From: SCBR16-9 sp964537975
GTDB lineage: Bacteria > Hydrogenedentota > Hydrogenedentia > Hydrogenedentales > SCBR16-9
DNA length: 64,000 nucleotides
Assembly: GCA_964537975.1 (NCBI GenBank)
Contig: CAZIDP010000019.1
Span: 7,040 to 71,039, forward strand
Reading direction: 5' to 3'
The number at the start of each line of letters is the position of its first letter. Positions within the stretch are counted from its first letter, which is position 1. This document shows positions 42,391 to 51,131 of the stretch, in pieces. The translations under genes were made by a program, and so were the position numbers. A model generated the notes under the pieces. The model was not told the origin of the DNA. It searched no databases and saw only the letters and a program-made list of their open reading frames with translations.

Positions 42391-43800
42391 ATGAACAAGC
42401 TTTTTATTGGCTTGATTGGAATTGTTATTGGCTTGACACCCTCGGTGGCAAGTACAGACAATGCACAAACAGCAACCAGTTCAGTCACCCAACGCACAGA
42501 TGTCGGGGTAACTGTATATAACAACGACCTGGCATTGGTGCGAGATGTCCGCCAGATGCACTTGCCTACAGGTGAAATCTTGCTGACTTTTGAGGATGTC
42601 GCCACAGAGATTCGACCAGAGACGGTCAGCATGCGGGCAATCGGAGCACCAGCATCGCTGGTTATATATGAGCAAAATTATGAATATGACCTGATCACCC
42701 CCCAGAAACTGATGGAAAAATATCTTGGCCGCAATGTGCGGCTGTTGAACCGTGATAACCAGTACCAATTCCATGAAGTAGATGCCGTGTTGTTGAGTTT
42801 GAATGGTGGTCCGGTTTATCAGATCGGAAATGACATCTATCTTGGACACCCGGGCACTGTTGTATTGCCTGAATTACCGGAAAACCTGGTAGCGCGTCCC
42901 TCGCTGGTATGGACGCTGGGCAACTCCCGCTCCGAACAGGATGTCGAAATTACCTATCTTACCCGTGGAATCAGTTGGAAGGCAGATTACGTAATCAATA
43001 TTCCCCGCAGTGACGACGTCATGTCGTTAACGGGCTGGGTTACCCTGAACAACCAATCCGGTATCGCCTATGATAATGCCGAATTGAAGCTCGTCGCCGG
43101 TGACGTCAATATTGTTCAAGATAAAGAAATGACAATGGATGGATTTGGTGGCGGTTTTATGGCTTATGATGGTGATTTTGATATGCCGGTGCAGGAGGCC
43201 TTTGCCGATTACCATCTTTATACGGTTCCACGCCGTACCAGTATCGCACAAAATCAAAGCAAACAAATCATGTTGTTACACGCCTCAGATATCGCATTTA
43301 CCAGGCGATACGCGTATCGAAACTACGCGGCACAGCCCCTTCAGCAAACCAGCCCGTTAAAAGTGGACTCCTTCCTGGAATTTGATAATAAAGACACCAA
43401 CCAACTGGGAATTCCCCTGCCCGCGGGAACGATGCGTGTCTACCAGGAAGACTCCCAGGCAACCTTGCAATTCTCAGGAGAAGACACCATAGAGCACACG
43501 CCCCGCAATGAACCTGTTAAGCTGAACACGGGTAAAGCGTTCGATGTTACTCTGGAACTGATTTGGACAGATTATGAGGTTATTTCATCAACGGTGCATG
43601 AGTATGCCGTCAAGGTAACCGTCCGCAATGAAAAAGACGAAGATGTAACTGTTGATTATTACGATACGTTTCACACTCAGTGGAACATACTGGAATCAAG
43701 CCAGGAATTTACGCAGGAAGACGCATTTACAGTGCTTTTCCCTGTTGAAGTGTCTGCTGGAGACAGTGCTACCGTAACATACCGGGTTCGCATTGGATAA
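42391..43800 (+). CDS. DUF4139 domain secreted protein, copy 1
   Basis: 469 residues from ATG 42391, with GGAAAGG 9 bases before. The signal peptide is about residues 1-22 (FIGLIGIVIGLTPSVAST). DUF4139 features are VTVYNNDLALVRDVR near the N-terminus, PETVSMRAIG, LTWKADYVINI-like GISWKADYVINIPR, and LKLVAGDVNIVQ. The C-terminus is an immunoglobulin-like beta domain (FTVLFPVEVSAGDSATVTYRVRI). The molecular function is unknown; it is probably periplasmic or surface-located. The paralogue begins 46 bases downstream. Confidence 0.85.
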   Translation: MNKLFIGLIGIVIGLTPSVASTDNAQTATSSVTQRTDVGVTVYNNDLALVRDVRQMHLPTGEILLTFEDVATEIRPETVSMRAIGAPASLVIYEQNYEYDLITPQKLMEKYLGRNVRLLNRDNQYQFHEVDAVLLSLNGGPVYQIGNDIYLGHPGTVVLPELPENLVARPSLVWTLGNSRSEQDVEITYLTRGISWKADYVINIPRSDDVMSLTGWVTLNNQSGIAYDNAELKLVAGDVNIVQDKEMTMDGFGGGFMAYDGDFDMPVQEAFADYHLYTVPRRTSIAQNQSKQIMLLHASDIAFTRRYAYRNYAAQPLQQTSPLKVDSFLEFDNKDTNQLGIPLPAGTMRVYQEDSQATLQFSGEDTIEHTPRNEPVKLNTGKAFDVTLELIWTDYEVISSTVHEYAVKVTVRNEKDEDVTVDYYDTFHTQWNILESSQEFTQEDAFTVLFPVEVSAGDSATVTYRVRIG

Positions 43801-43846
43801 CAGAATAAAACGTGAGTTGCGTTTGATAACTAAGGAGGTTAAGTGG

Positions 43847-45337
43847 ATGAAATTACAATGGACAGTATTATTTATGATGATGGTATGCCTGATGATGGCC
43901 ACACCCATGATATGGGCACAAACCGAAAACACTACAGGTGAATCACCACGCCTGAGGATAAACGATCCGCTGTCAGGGTCGATTACCAGCAGAGAAACAA
44001 CACTTTCCGATCAGAAAGACGTAGCAGTAACGGTTTACAATAATGGCCGTGCGCTGGTGCGTGATCGCCGTGAAATCCCATTATTGCCCGGTACTGTTGC
44101 CTTGCAGTTCTCTGACGTCGCGGAGCAGGTACGCCCGGAAACAGTCAGCCTGCGATCAATGAATGACCCTGGCAGATTGTTTATTCTGGAACAGAACTAT
44201 GAATACGACCTGATGAGTCCACAGAAACTCATGGAAAAGTATGTCGGGAAAGAGGTGCGATTAATCAACAAGCACGAGGACTACGATTTTTATGAGCAGC
44301 CCGCACGACTGTTGAGCATGAACAATGGCCCGGTGTATGAGATCAATGGCGATATCTATCTCGATCATCCCGGTACCGTAGTGTTGCCGGAAATCCCGGA
44401 TGACCTGATAGCACGGCCTTCCCTGATCTGGTTGCTTGACAACCAGGGCACGGACCATGACGTAGAAGTAACCTATATGACCGGTGGTATGTCCTGGAAA
44501 GCGGACTATGTACTGAGCTTGAACCGGGAAGAAACCGCCATGGATGTCACTGGCTGGGTAACATTGACAAATCAGTCAGGCGCGACCTATACCAACGCGG
44601 AGCTGAAACTGGTCGCTGGCGATGTCAATATCGTCCGGGATCAGCCTGAGCGTATGATGCGAATGGATAGGGCGGTGATGGCAGAAGCGGCGATGGCGCC
44701 TCCTCCCATGCAGCAAGAAGCATTCGCGGAATACCATCTGTACACCTTGCCACGACGCACAACCATTCGGCAGAATCAGAACAAGCAGGTAAACTTGCTG
44801 AACGCAGCCAATGTTGCTGTGAAAAAGGTGTATGAATACCGGGGCAACACCCAGTTCTTCTTCCAGCGCATGCCGGATATTCCGTCGGAACGTGCGGCAG
44901 TCATGCTGACCTTTGAGAATCGGGAAGTAAACCAACTGGGAATTCCATTACCGGGCGGGATCATGCGCGTGTACCAGGAAGACAGCAGTGGTGCGCTGCA
45001 ATTCTCTGGCGAAGACCGTATTCAGCACACACCACGTAACGAAGAAGTACGATTACGCCTGGGCAATGCTTTTGATGTGGTCGCGGAACGCAAACAGACC
45101 GAGTATGATATCATAGCCTCGAACGTTCATGAATCTTCATTTGAGATCGTTTTGCGAAATCACAAAGACAACGACATAGTGGTTGATGTTATCGAAACCC
45201 TGACAAGTGACTGGCAAATCCGAAATGCATCCCATGAGCACCAGCAGCGTGATGCCTTTACCGTCGTCTTCCCGGTCGATGTACCTGCCAACGGAGAAGC
45301 TACCGTGACCTACACCGTGCGCATCAGATATCGCTAA
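43847..45337 (+). CDS. DUF4139 domain secreted protein, copy 2
   Basis: 496 residues from ATG 43847, preceded by a near-perfect TAAGGAGGT; the upstream extension to 43793 is rejected. A signal peptide ends near MIWAQ. It is closely similar to copy 1 throughout: VTVYNNGRALVRDRREIP, PETVSLRSMNDPG, NYEYDLMSPQKLMEKYVG, GMSWKADYVLSLNREE and VTYTVRI. It differs by an insertion (RMDRAVMAEAAMAPPPMQQ) before the FAEYHLYTLPRRT block. The pair is a clear tandem duplication. A 13-base-pair hairpin follows the gene. Confidence 0.87.
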   Translation: MKLQWTVLFMMMVCLMMATPMIWAQTENTTGESPRLRINDPLSGSITSRETTLSDQKDVAVTVYNNGRALVRDRREIPLLPGTVALQFSDVAEQVRPETVSLRSMNDPGRLFILEQNYEYDLMSPQKLMEKYVGKEVRLINKHEDYDFYEQPARLLSMNNGPVYEINGDIYLDHPGTVVLPEIPDDLIARPSLIWLLDNQGTDHDVEVTYMTGGMSWKADYVLSLNREETAMDVTGWVTLTNQSGATYTNAELKLVAGDVNIVRDQPERMMRMDRAVMAEAAMAPPPMQQEAFAEYHLYTLPRRTTIRQNQNKQVNLLNAANVAVKKVYEYRGNTQFFFQRMPDIPSERAAVMLTFENREVNQLGIPLPGGIMRVYQEDSSGALQFSGEDRIQHTPRNEEVRLRLGNAFDVVAERKQTEYDIIASNVHESSFEIVLRNHKDNDIVVDVIETLTSDWQIRNASHEHQQRDAFTVVFPVDVPANGEATVTYTVRIRYR

Positions 45338-45388
45338 CAAGTAAACGATTCAGCAGAAATTCGAATTAGATCAATAATTCAGTGACAG

Positions 45389-45423
45389 ATTTGCCCGGAG
45401 TGCTTGTGGTACTTCGGGCAAAT
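45389..45423. terminator. Strong hairpin between the DUF4139 gene and the AT-rich cassette
   Basis: ATTTGCCCGGAGT (45389-45401) pairs with ACTTCGGGCAAAT (45411-45423): 13 pairs with one G-U and a 9-base loop. There is no long T run on the plus strand. It is a probable terminator or mRNA end-protecting structure for the DUF4139 unit. The convergent cassette ends 148 bases further on. Confidence 0.55.
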
Positions 45424-45570
45424 GTTTCAGATTCATGTATCAGTGCACCATTTGGTTCTGGAATGCATACATAGCTCACATTGAGCAAAGACCAACCCTG
45501 TCGGAGCCGTCTGGTGTGAAATATACCTTAATGCTCAAAATGCGCAAATCAAAACAATTTGTGAGAAAAA

Positions 45571-45924
45571 CTAATCTTGTGGTATTTTGATTTCCCACTT
45601 AAACACATCAAGCAACTTTAACCTTGTTTCAACATTCACTCCTTTTACGTTGGTATGGGCCCGGTTACCATAAGTAGGAGCATGAATTACGTTGAAATTT
45701 AATATTCTCAATTTTTCGACACTTAAGCTCACAATCCCATTATTTTCTGGTTTTTTTGCGCGCGCCTTTGATTGCTCAGGAGTAGAATATTTATCCCAAT
45801 CTGTAGACATTCCATCACCAAGTTCCCGAAAAACACCGGGGATTAACACATTATCTCTAAAATATGTTGCATGAACTCTATAATATAAAGAACACTTGTC
45901 TGGGATAACTTCTTTAGGGTACAT
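45571..45924 (-). CDS. Uncharacterised small protein, third gene of AT-rich cassette
   Basis: 117 residues, no named family. Visible blocks are CSLYYRVHATYFR near the N-terminus; GMSTDWDKYSTPEQSKARA in the middle, with KKPENNGIVSLSV after it; and GNRAHTNVKG near the C-terminus, followed by a beta/helix end VETRLKLLDVFKWEI. The conserved-looking polar residues (STDW-KYSTPE, NRAHT) suggest a catalytic or nucleic-acid-binding protein, but that is a guess. No signal peptide or membrane segment. It starts 1 base from the end of the middle gene, and all three share strong A/T bias in the third codon position. Confidence 0.75.
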   Translation of the reverse strand: MYPKEVIPDKCSLYYRVHATYFRDNVLIPGVFRELGDGMSTDWDKYSTPEQSKARAKKPENNGIVSLSVEKLRILNFNVIHAPTYGNRAHTNVKGVNVETRLKLLDVFKWEIKIPQD

Positions 45925-45925
45925 A

Positions 45926-46570
45926 TCAAATTGTAATCAACATTAAATGCAACAAACGAAAGTCTTGCTTTGAAGGATTAAATGTGCCCTCAATCTTATT
46001 TGTATTATAATCATCGCCATAAAATGTAGCAGGGGTATCATTGCCTTTTGGAAAATTAATCAATAATTTGTAGTCAGAATTCTTCCATAGAATATCTATA
46101 CTCCCATCTGGCCCATGGTATATTTTCGGGCTGTCAATGACGACATTATTTTTGTCTAATGCCCATTTGGCAGAATTAACTAAAAAGTCAACAGCCCTTT
46201 TCCAAGTTTCAAAATCATACCTTGGACTACCTTCATCATCAAAATCATCCTCCAAATCTAAAATATATTTAGAATTTTGAATAGATTCAGCCAATTTGTA
46301 TAATTTTGCAGGCAATGTAAGTGTTTTCTCAGGAGAAATCTCAATGGTTATGTTTTTATAAGTTATAACATTATCTAAATTTAAGTCCGTTCTCCATTCA
46401 GAATCAGAAGACTGTTGAGATAAAAAAATGAATTTTTTTGATAGAGATAAAGAACTCTCAGAACTATGTGATTTAAAAGAATCTTTATATAAATTTTCCA
46501 CTAGTTTGGTTGAATACAGACTAGATTCTTCATAATATTCTGCTGGTATTTTTGTTGAGTTAATTGACAT
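45926..46570 (-). CDS. Uncharacterised protein, middle gene of AT-rich cassette
   Basis: 214 residues, no named family. The N-terminal ~85 residues are Ser/Lys-rich and variable-looking. The second half has a recognisable pattern: ILDLEDDFDDEGSPRYDF, then a helix (ETWKRAVDFLVNSAKW), then SPKIYHGPDGSIDILWKN, LLINFPKG and ATFYGDD. The pattern leucine/acidic - aspartate - glycine - proline, followed by helix and DGSIDxxW strand, seems well conserved in hypothetical proteins I have encountered. I can attach no function. It is soluble and flanked closely on both sides (4 bases and 1 base), so the three genes form one transcript. Confidence 0.75.
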   Translation of the reverse strand: MSINSTKIPAEYYEESSLYSTKLVENLYKDSFKSHSSESSLSLSKKFIFLSQQSSDSEWRTDLNLDNVITYKNITIEISPEKTLTLPAKLYKLAESIQNSKYILDLEDDFDDEGSPRYDFETWKRAVDFLVNSAKWALDKNNVVIDSPKIYHGPDGSIDILWKNSDYKLLINFPKGNDTPATFYGDDYNTNKIEGTFNPSKQDFRLLHLMLITI

Positions 46571-46574
46571 ATCA

Positions 46575-47228
46575 TTAAATCTCGAATATCATATTATCAT
46601 TAGCACTATAATTTTGGACCATGATCTTTGTTGAATTTTCTACTTGTTCAATATTTTCTTTTAATGCTTTCAAGTCTTCAGAATCTAAAGCAAAATGAAT
46701 TTCTTTTGTCTGTCCTGCCTCTCGGTATTTCACCTTTAGATTATGAATAATTACAGAACCTAGTAGCATTTTTTTTTCACTTATAATAGGTCTGATGTCT
46801 GTCATGATGCGTGTTTCAAGTATTAATTTCTCTCGCTCACGTACAAGCTCCAGTGCCCTTGCTGTAAGCTGAAAAGAACTGCTTGATTTCAATATGCGAA
46901 TCAGTTTTTCTTGTGTAGTATCAGTTACCTTTGAATTTAGCGTTTCATGTTGTTTCAGAGCATTGAAAATCTCCGTAGCAAACTCTTCAATCTCATTTTC
47001 AGAGTTATTTTTTGCATTACAAAGGCTGAAAATCATTATGAGTAATTTATCTAAATTATCATTACTTATCTTTAACTTTTGGTAAATATCTCTAGAAAGT
47101 TGATCTGGCAGTATGCCTGCTGGCGTACTTACTAATCCAGCAACAAGTTGTTCTATTTCGTTACTGTCTAAAGAGAGAAATATTTCAAACCCATCATAAT
47201 ATCGCTCAGGAATACGATATTTTGTCAT
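46575..47228 (-). CDS. Uncharacterised protein, first gene of AT-rich cassette
   Basis: 217 residues, no named family. The N-terminal half is helical (SLDSNEIEQLVAGLVSTPAG; LSRDIYQKLKISNDNLDKLL). The C-terminal half has TARALELVREREKLILETR, then TDIRPIIS and two beta strands (VIIHNLKVKYREAGQTKEI) leading into FALDSEDLKALKENIEQVE. That last strand-strand-helix part recalls, very loosely, COMM-like domains; this is an impression, not an assignment. AAGG lies about 9 bases before ATG 47228. It is first in the cassette and is divergent from the DUF481 gene across 382 bases. Confidence 0.75.
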   Translation of the reverse strand: MTKYRIPERYYDGFEIFLSLDSNEIEQLVAGLVSTPAGILPDQLSRDIYQKLKISNDNLDKLLIMIFSLCNAKNNSENEIEEFATEIFNALKQHETLNSKVTDTTQEKLIRILKSSSSFQLTARALELVREREKLILETRIMTDIRPIISEKKMLLGSVIIHNLKVKYREAGQTKEIHFALDSEDLKALKENIEQVENSTKIMVQNYSANDNMIFEI

Positions 47229-47610
47229 ATTATAGTACCTTGATGTAAAATTCTTAATAAATAAAGGTTAGTATCAAATTGCTATTATTGTGAAATTTCA
47301 TTCGAAAGGCCATTTGTTAGATATTCTAGATAGAAACTTCAGAGATTATACCATCATATCTTTTCCATGCAAATTTTAGCTTTGCACCTAAATACAGTCT
47401 ACTCTGGCAAATTTAAAATGTCAAGGTGCCCAATTACTTCACGTTGTGTTCAAGGCTGTTTTCTGCGATTATTGGTCTTGTTTATCACAACACGCTATAA
47501 TTAGATAGGAAATACCCTATCAGTCCACGCTTTGTTATGAACTGCCGGCTGCGCATAAGGTTTGAAACTCTTGATATGCTATCTGTCATGGATAAGAAAA
47601 GTACTAAAAA
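47229..47610. other. Divergent intergenic region between the AT-rich cassette and the DUF481-like gene
   Basis: 382 bases with no gene. Base composition changes from very AT-rich near the cassette to moderate near the DUF481 gene. It contains the promoter/inverted repeat listed at 47472-47521 for the rightward gene. I see no confident promoter for the leftward cassette, because many A/T-rich hexamers fit weakly. Confidence 0.5.
47472..47521 (+). promoter_or_regulatory. Promoter with inverted repeat over the start site, upstream of the DUF481-like gene
   Basis: TTGGTC (47472-47477), an 18-base spacer, and a perfect TATAAT (47496-47501). The predicted start region is covered by GATAGG (47504-47509) and CCTATC (47516-47521), an inverted repeat with a 6-base centre: a typical repressor-site position. 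Confidence 0.45.
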
Positions 47611-48735
47611 ATGAAGGAACTGACACCAAAAGTATATATTTCTTTATGCCGATACTACTTGCTCCACAGTATCGGAGTGGTACTTTTTCTGTTGTCTGTT
47701 ACTTGGCTCGCGGAAGCCGATATTGTTGTACTTCGGGACAGAGACTCATTTTCGGGGCGGGTGTTGCGTATTGACGACGGGATACTGGTCTTTCGTACAG
47801 CTCATGCCGGACAACTCATGGCGCCCATGGATACCTTGCGATCTCTTTCCACCGAGAGCAACCTTATGATCACCTTGGATGATGCGCGGATTTTGTATGG
47901 TCGTCTGGATGGTGGTGATACCCAAAAACTGATACCTCTGGATGGTACTGAACCGCTCCAACTGGAACTTGCATCGATAGTTGATGCCATTGTAATACCA
48001 GCCGATGCCAGACCTCTTGAGGAACCTTCTAATCTGGAAGAATGGCGCTCCGCGCTGGGTGTTGGATTGCAGTTCCGTAGTGGTGCCTGTGACAGTTTGG
48101 AACCGTACACCCATATTGAAGCTACACGAGAAAGAGAACAGGGCACTGTTGGGGGCGAATTGAGGTTGGAGCGTGCCGACCCCGATGATTTTCCCGCCTG
48201 GCTACGCGGTTCCCTGACTTGGGAAAGAACAGGAGAAGAGCGCACTCTCTACCCGCAAGCATCGCTTTCACTAGTTCGGGACACAGACAATGTACTCTCA
48301 TGGCGTACCGATTTGTCACTGGGATTCGCGTATCCTTTCTCCTATTCTGAAGAACAGACCCTGGAAGCACTGATGGGGCTGAATCTGGATTACGAAGTGT
48401 GGGACGCTGCCGCGTTACGGGACCGACAAGGCAACAGAATTTACCTGGAGGATCTGCGTCACAGCGGACTACACCTGAATGTGCAACTGGGGCTGCGGTA
48501 TTCACGCGCGCTCTGGGACGGGCGCGCCACCATTAAAGAAAGTCTGGTCGCCTATCCTTCTCTGACCGATTTAGGTGATTTAAGACTACGCTCAGAAACC
48601 ATGCTACGCATGGAAGTTACCCCCCGGTTACGCTTACGTTTTGATCTGATGATCGATTTTGACAACCGTCCGGATTACACGGGATATACCGACTGGATAA
48701 CCACCATCGGTGCGGGCTTTGAATACCGCTTCTGA
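47611..48735 (+). CDS. DUF481-like outer-membrane beta-barrel protein
   Basis: 374 residues. The N-terminal hydrophobic signal (VVLFLLSVTWLAEA) is followed by a beta-rich domain (IVVLRDRDSFSGRVLRIDDG; LILTLDDARILYGRLDGG-like repeats), then from ~145 many amphipathic strands (GSLTWERTGEE; YPQASLSLVRD; RLRFDLMIDFDNR) ending in GAGFEYRF. A C-terminal phenylalanine is the barrel-assembly signal. The layout matches DUF481 'salt-induced' outer-membrane proteins. The function is unknown. The only ribosome site near ATG 47611 is weak. Confidence 0.75.
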   Translation: MKELTPKVYISLCRYYLLHSIGVVLFLLSVTWLAEADIVVLRDRDSFSGRVLRIDDGILVFRTAHAGQLMAPMDTLRSLSTESNLMITLDDARILYGRLDGGDTQKLIPLDGTEPLQLELASIVDAIVIPADARPLEEPSNLEEWRSALGVGLQFRSGACDSLEPYTHIEATREREQGTVGGELRLERADPDDFPAWLRGSLTWERTGEERTLYPQASLSLVRDTDNVLSWRTDLSLGFAYPFSYSEEQTLEALMGLNLDYEVWDAAALRDRQGNRIYLEDLRHSGLHLNVQLGLRYSRALWDGRATIKESLVAYPSLTDLGDLRLRSETMLRMEVTPRLRLRFDLMIDFDNRPDYTGYTDWITTIGAGFEYRF

Positions 48736-48839
48736 AACATATACTATACCGGGTAAGTCTCGCTATTACATCTAAAATAACTGCTGTATTTACAACTTCA
48801 CATCTCAGTGATAATTAACCTGATGGAAAATTGTTTTTT

Positions 48840-49793
48840 ATGACCACGCACCCTCTGTCGATTGTCGCACGTATATTGGAATTGTTGCTGGGACTACTTT
48901 TTCTTGCAGGCGCATTACTGAAGATTCTGGATATAAATCTCTTTGTGGTCCAGATAGGCGCCTATGGCATTTTTGAAGACAAGATGCTTTTAACCATGAG
49001 CGCGTTCGGTACTGTTATGGTTGAGATACTGTTGGGAGCCTTGCTGGTTCTGGGATTTGCCAGACGCTTTCTCTCCATCGGCGCAACTTTGCTGCTCCTG
49101 ATATTTTTATCTGGACTGGTTCTTTATGGCTGGGCCTTTCATGATCTCGCAGAATGTGGATGCTTCGGCTCCATCGAGATGACACCAGCCGTCACACTGC
49201 TGAAAAATCTCGTCATGATGGTCATGGGACTGATTGCCTGGTGGGGCCTGACCCTGACACCTAAACATATTGGTATGCCGAAATACATGCAATTGAACTC
49301 CGGATTGGCATGGAGTATTTCCCTGCTCATCTCCCTGGCCGGTGGTGCCTATGCCTATCAGAACCTGGAACGCGTGGAGGATATGGTTGATGAAGACGGT
49401 GAAGTTAGGCCATTCGCGCGTTTCGTGCTGAACACAGAACAGGGGGAATTAAGCCTGGGGACGGGTGAACACCTTGTGGTCTTTCTCAGTGCTGATTGCG
49501 CCCACTGCAAAGCGGAAGTACCCGCATTGAATGAGCTGGTATTTGATGATGACCTGCCTCCCCTGGTCGGACTTTGCTTCGAAGATACCGCTGGTGAATT
49601 GGACCGATTCGAAATGGACGCACTTCCAATGTTTCCATTGTATTCCCTGGGCAATCAAGTGATGCTGTTCTTCAGTTTCATCGGCCAGGCGCCCCCACGC
49701 CTTTATTATATTGTCGATGGCCGATCAGTACACCATTGGGATTTAGATATGCCTTCTATTGAAACGGTACGGGATGTCGTCTTGCAGGATTGA
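48840..49793 (+). CDS. MauE/DoxX-type membrane protein with C-terminal thioredoxin-like domain
   Basis: 317 residues from ATG 48840, with GGAAAA 10 bases before; a TTG at 48831 is less likely. Residues 1-~145 form four membrane helices of the MauE/DoxX kind, with LAECGCFGS in a loop, the cysteine-containing block typical of MauE. After a fifth hydrophobic segment (~165-185), a periplasmic domain follows with VVFLSADCAHCKAEVPALNEL, a CxxC thioredoxin-like motif. The architecture resembles vitamin-K-epoxide-reductase/MauE-DsbA style disulphide systems, so a role in disulphide formation or thiol redox outside the membrane is likely. The next gene begins 21 bases downstream. Confidence 0.75.
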   Translation: MTTHPLSIVARILELLLGLLFLAGALLKILDINLFVVQIGAYGIFEDKMLLTMSAFGTVMVEILLGALLVLGFARRFLSIGATLLLLIFLSGLVLYGWAFHDLAECGCFGSIEMTPAVTLLKNLVMMVMGLIAWWGLTLTPKHIGMPKYMQLNSGLAWSISLLISLAGGAYAYQNLERVEDMVDEDGEVRPFARFVLNTEQGELSLGTGEHLVVFLSADCAHCKAEVPALNELVFDDDLPPLVGLCFEDTAGELDRFEMDALPMFPLYSLGNQVMLFFSFIGQAPPRLYYIVDGRSVHHWDLDMPSIETVRDVVLQD

Positions 49794-49814
49794 GTAAAAG
49801 TTGGAGTTACCATT

Positions 49815-51131
49815 ATGAAACTACTTGGCCTGGGTGTGATGATTGTTATGTTGTTGTCCGAATTTTCAGGAATGACAGCGGAAGCGGCAGATGATAATAA
49901 AACTGATGATGTAATCCGGTTTCAGCAGGAAGAATTCGCTATAATTGCTTTCAATGAGCCTCCGGAAGGTACAGACTGGGAAGCGCGTTTTAAAGAGCTG
50001 GCCGATGCCTATTTCAATGTAGTGCTGTTAATGGGTGATGAAGACGCACTGCGAAAGAAACTGGACTTGTGCGCCCGGTTTGGCATGCAGGGCATGCCGA
50101 TGCTGGTGAGAACTTTGGAAGCACTCTACGACAAGACAACCACGATGGAGGAGGTGGACCAGCTTTTGATTGATCACCTCGCCTGCCTCGGGTACGGCGT
50201 CAGCGATGAACCTGGAGTGCAGGATTTCCCCCCGCTGGTTCCGAAAGTTGAATTTATTCGAGAACATCGCCCCGGAAAGCTGGCATTAATCAATCTCTTT
50301 CCGAGTTATGCCTCCCCCTGGGGGCAACTGGGCGCGGAAAGTTATGAGGAATATGTGCGGCTGTTCATGGAGCAGGTGGATGTGGATGTGCTGAGCATGG
50401 ACCATTACCCCGTATTCCGGCCAGGCGAACCCGATACACGGGATGCTTATTGCGCTGATCTTGAGGTTATGCGACGCCACTCCTTGAAGAAAGGTATTCC
50501 CTTCTGGAACTGCTTCAATGTGATGCCGTATGGGCCCCATACCGATCCGACCGAAGACCAGATTCGTTGGCAGATGCATGCTTCCGTAGCATATGGTGTC
50601 AAGGGACTTATCTATTTCTGTTATTGGACACCGACATTTCGTGGACCCGATGGCTTATTTGAATTTCCCAAAGGGGGCGCGGTCATTCATGCCGATGGGC
50701 GGCCAGGCCGCCATTACGATCAGGCCATGCGCTTGAATTTCGGATTGAAGAATCTCGGGCCGACACTGATGCAACTGACCAGCACCGATGTTATCCGTAT
50801 TACACCTGAAGATGAGCCTGCTGAAAAACTACGTGGAAGTCCACTACGTAATCTGCAACGCACCGATTATGATCCACGCCACAATATGCTGGTGGGGATA
50901 TTCAAACACGCGGATGGCCAGGATGCCGTTTTTATTATGAACTACCACTTTGCCTACACCGCCTGGCCGACGGTTGTGTTCGAGGCGGACATCGCGCAGG
51001 TACGAGAAGTCTGCCAGCAGACAGGAAGAGAAATCCCGGTTATTGATGACAGCCCAGAAATGGAGGGTACCCAGATCAGTTTGGATGCGGGTCAGGGACG
51101 ACTGTTTCTGCTTCCGGCTCGGGAGTCGTAG
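49815..51131 (+). CDS. Secreted TIM-barrel glycosidase-like protein
   Basis: 438 residues with a signal peptide (LGVMIVMLLSEFSGMTAEA). Barrel-like features are AIIAFNEPPEG, FNVVLLMGDED, SDEPGVQDF (candidate acid/base Glu), LALINLFPSYASPWG, DVLSMDHYP, GIPFWNCFN and VKGLIYFCYWTP. A beta domain ends the protein (QDAVFIMNYHFAYTAW). The arrangement resembles uncharacterised GH42/GH-A-like proteins common in PVC bacteria. The substrate is unknown. It follows the MauE-like gene by 21 bases, and its final 56 bases overlap the oppositely oriented prepilin gene. Confidence 0.65.
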   Translation: MKLLGLGVMIVMLLSEFSGMTAEAADDNKTDDVIRFQQEEFAIIAFNEPPEGTDWEARFKELADAYFNVVLLMGDEDALRKKLDLCARFGMQGMPMLVRTLEALYDKTTTMEEVDQLLIDHLACLGYGVSDEPGVQDFPPLVPKVEFIREHRPGKLALINLFPSYASPWGQLGAESYEEYVRLFMEQVDVDVLSMDHYPVFRPGEPDTRDAYCADLEVMRRHSLKKGIPFWNCFNVMPYGPHTDPTEDQIRWQMHASVAYGVKGLIYFCYWTPTFRGPDGLFEFPKGGAVIHADGRPGRHYDQAMRLNFGLKNLGPTLMQLTSTDVIRITPEDEPAEKLRGSPLRNLQRTDYDPRHNMLVGIFKHADGQDAVFIMNYHFAYTAWPTVVFEADIAQVREVCQQTGREIPVIDDSPEMEGTQISLDAGQGRLFLLPARES

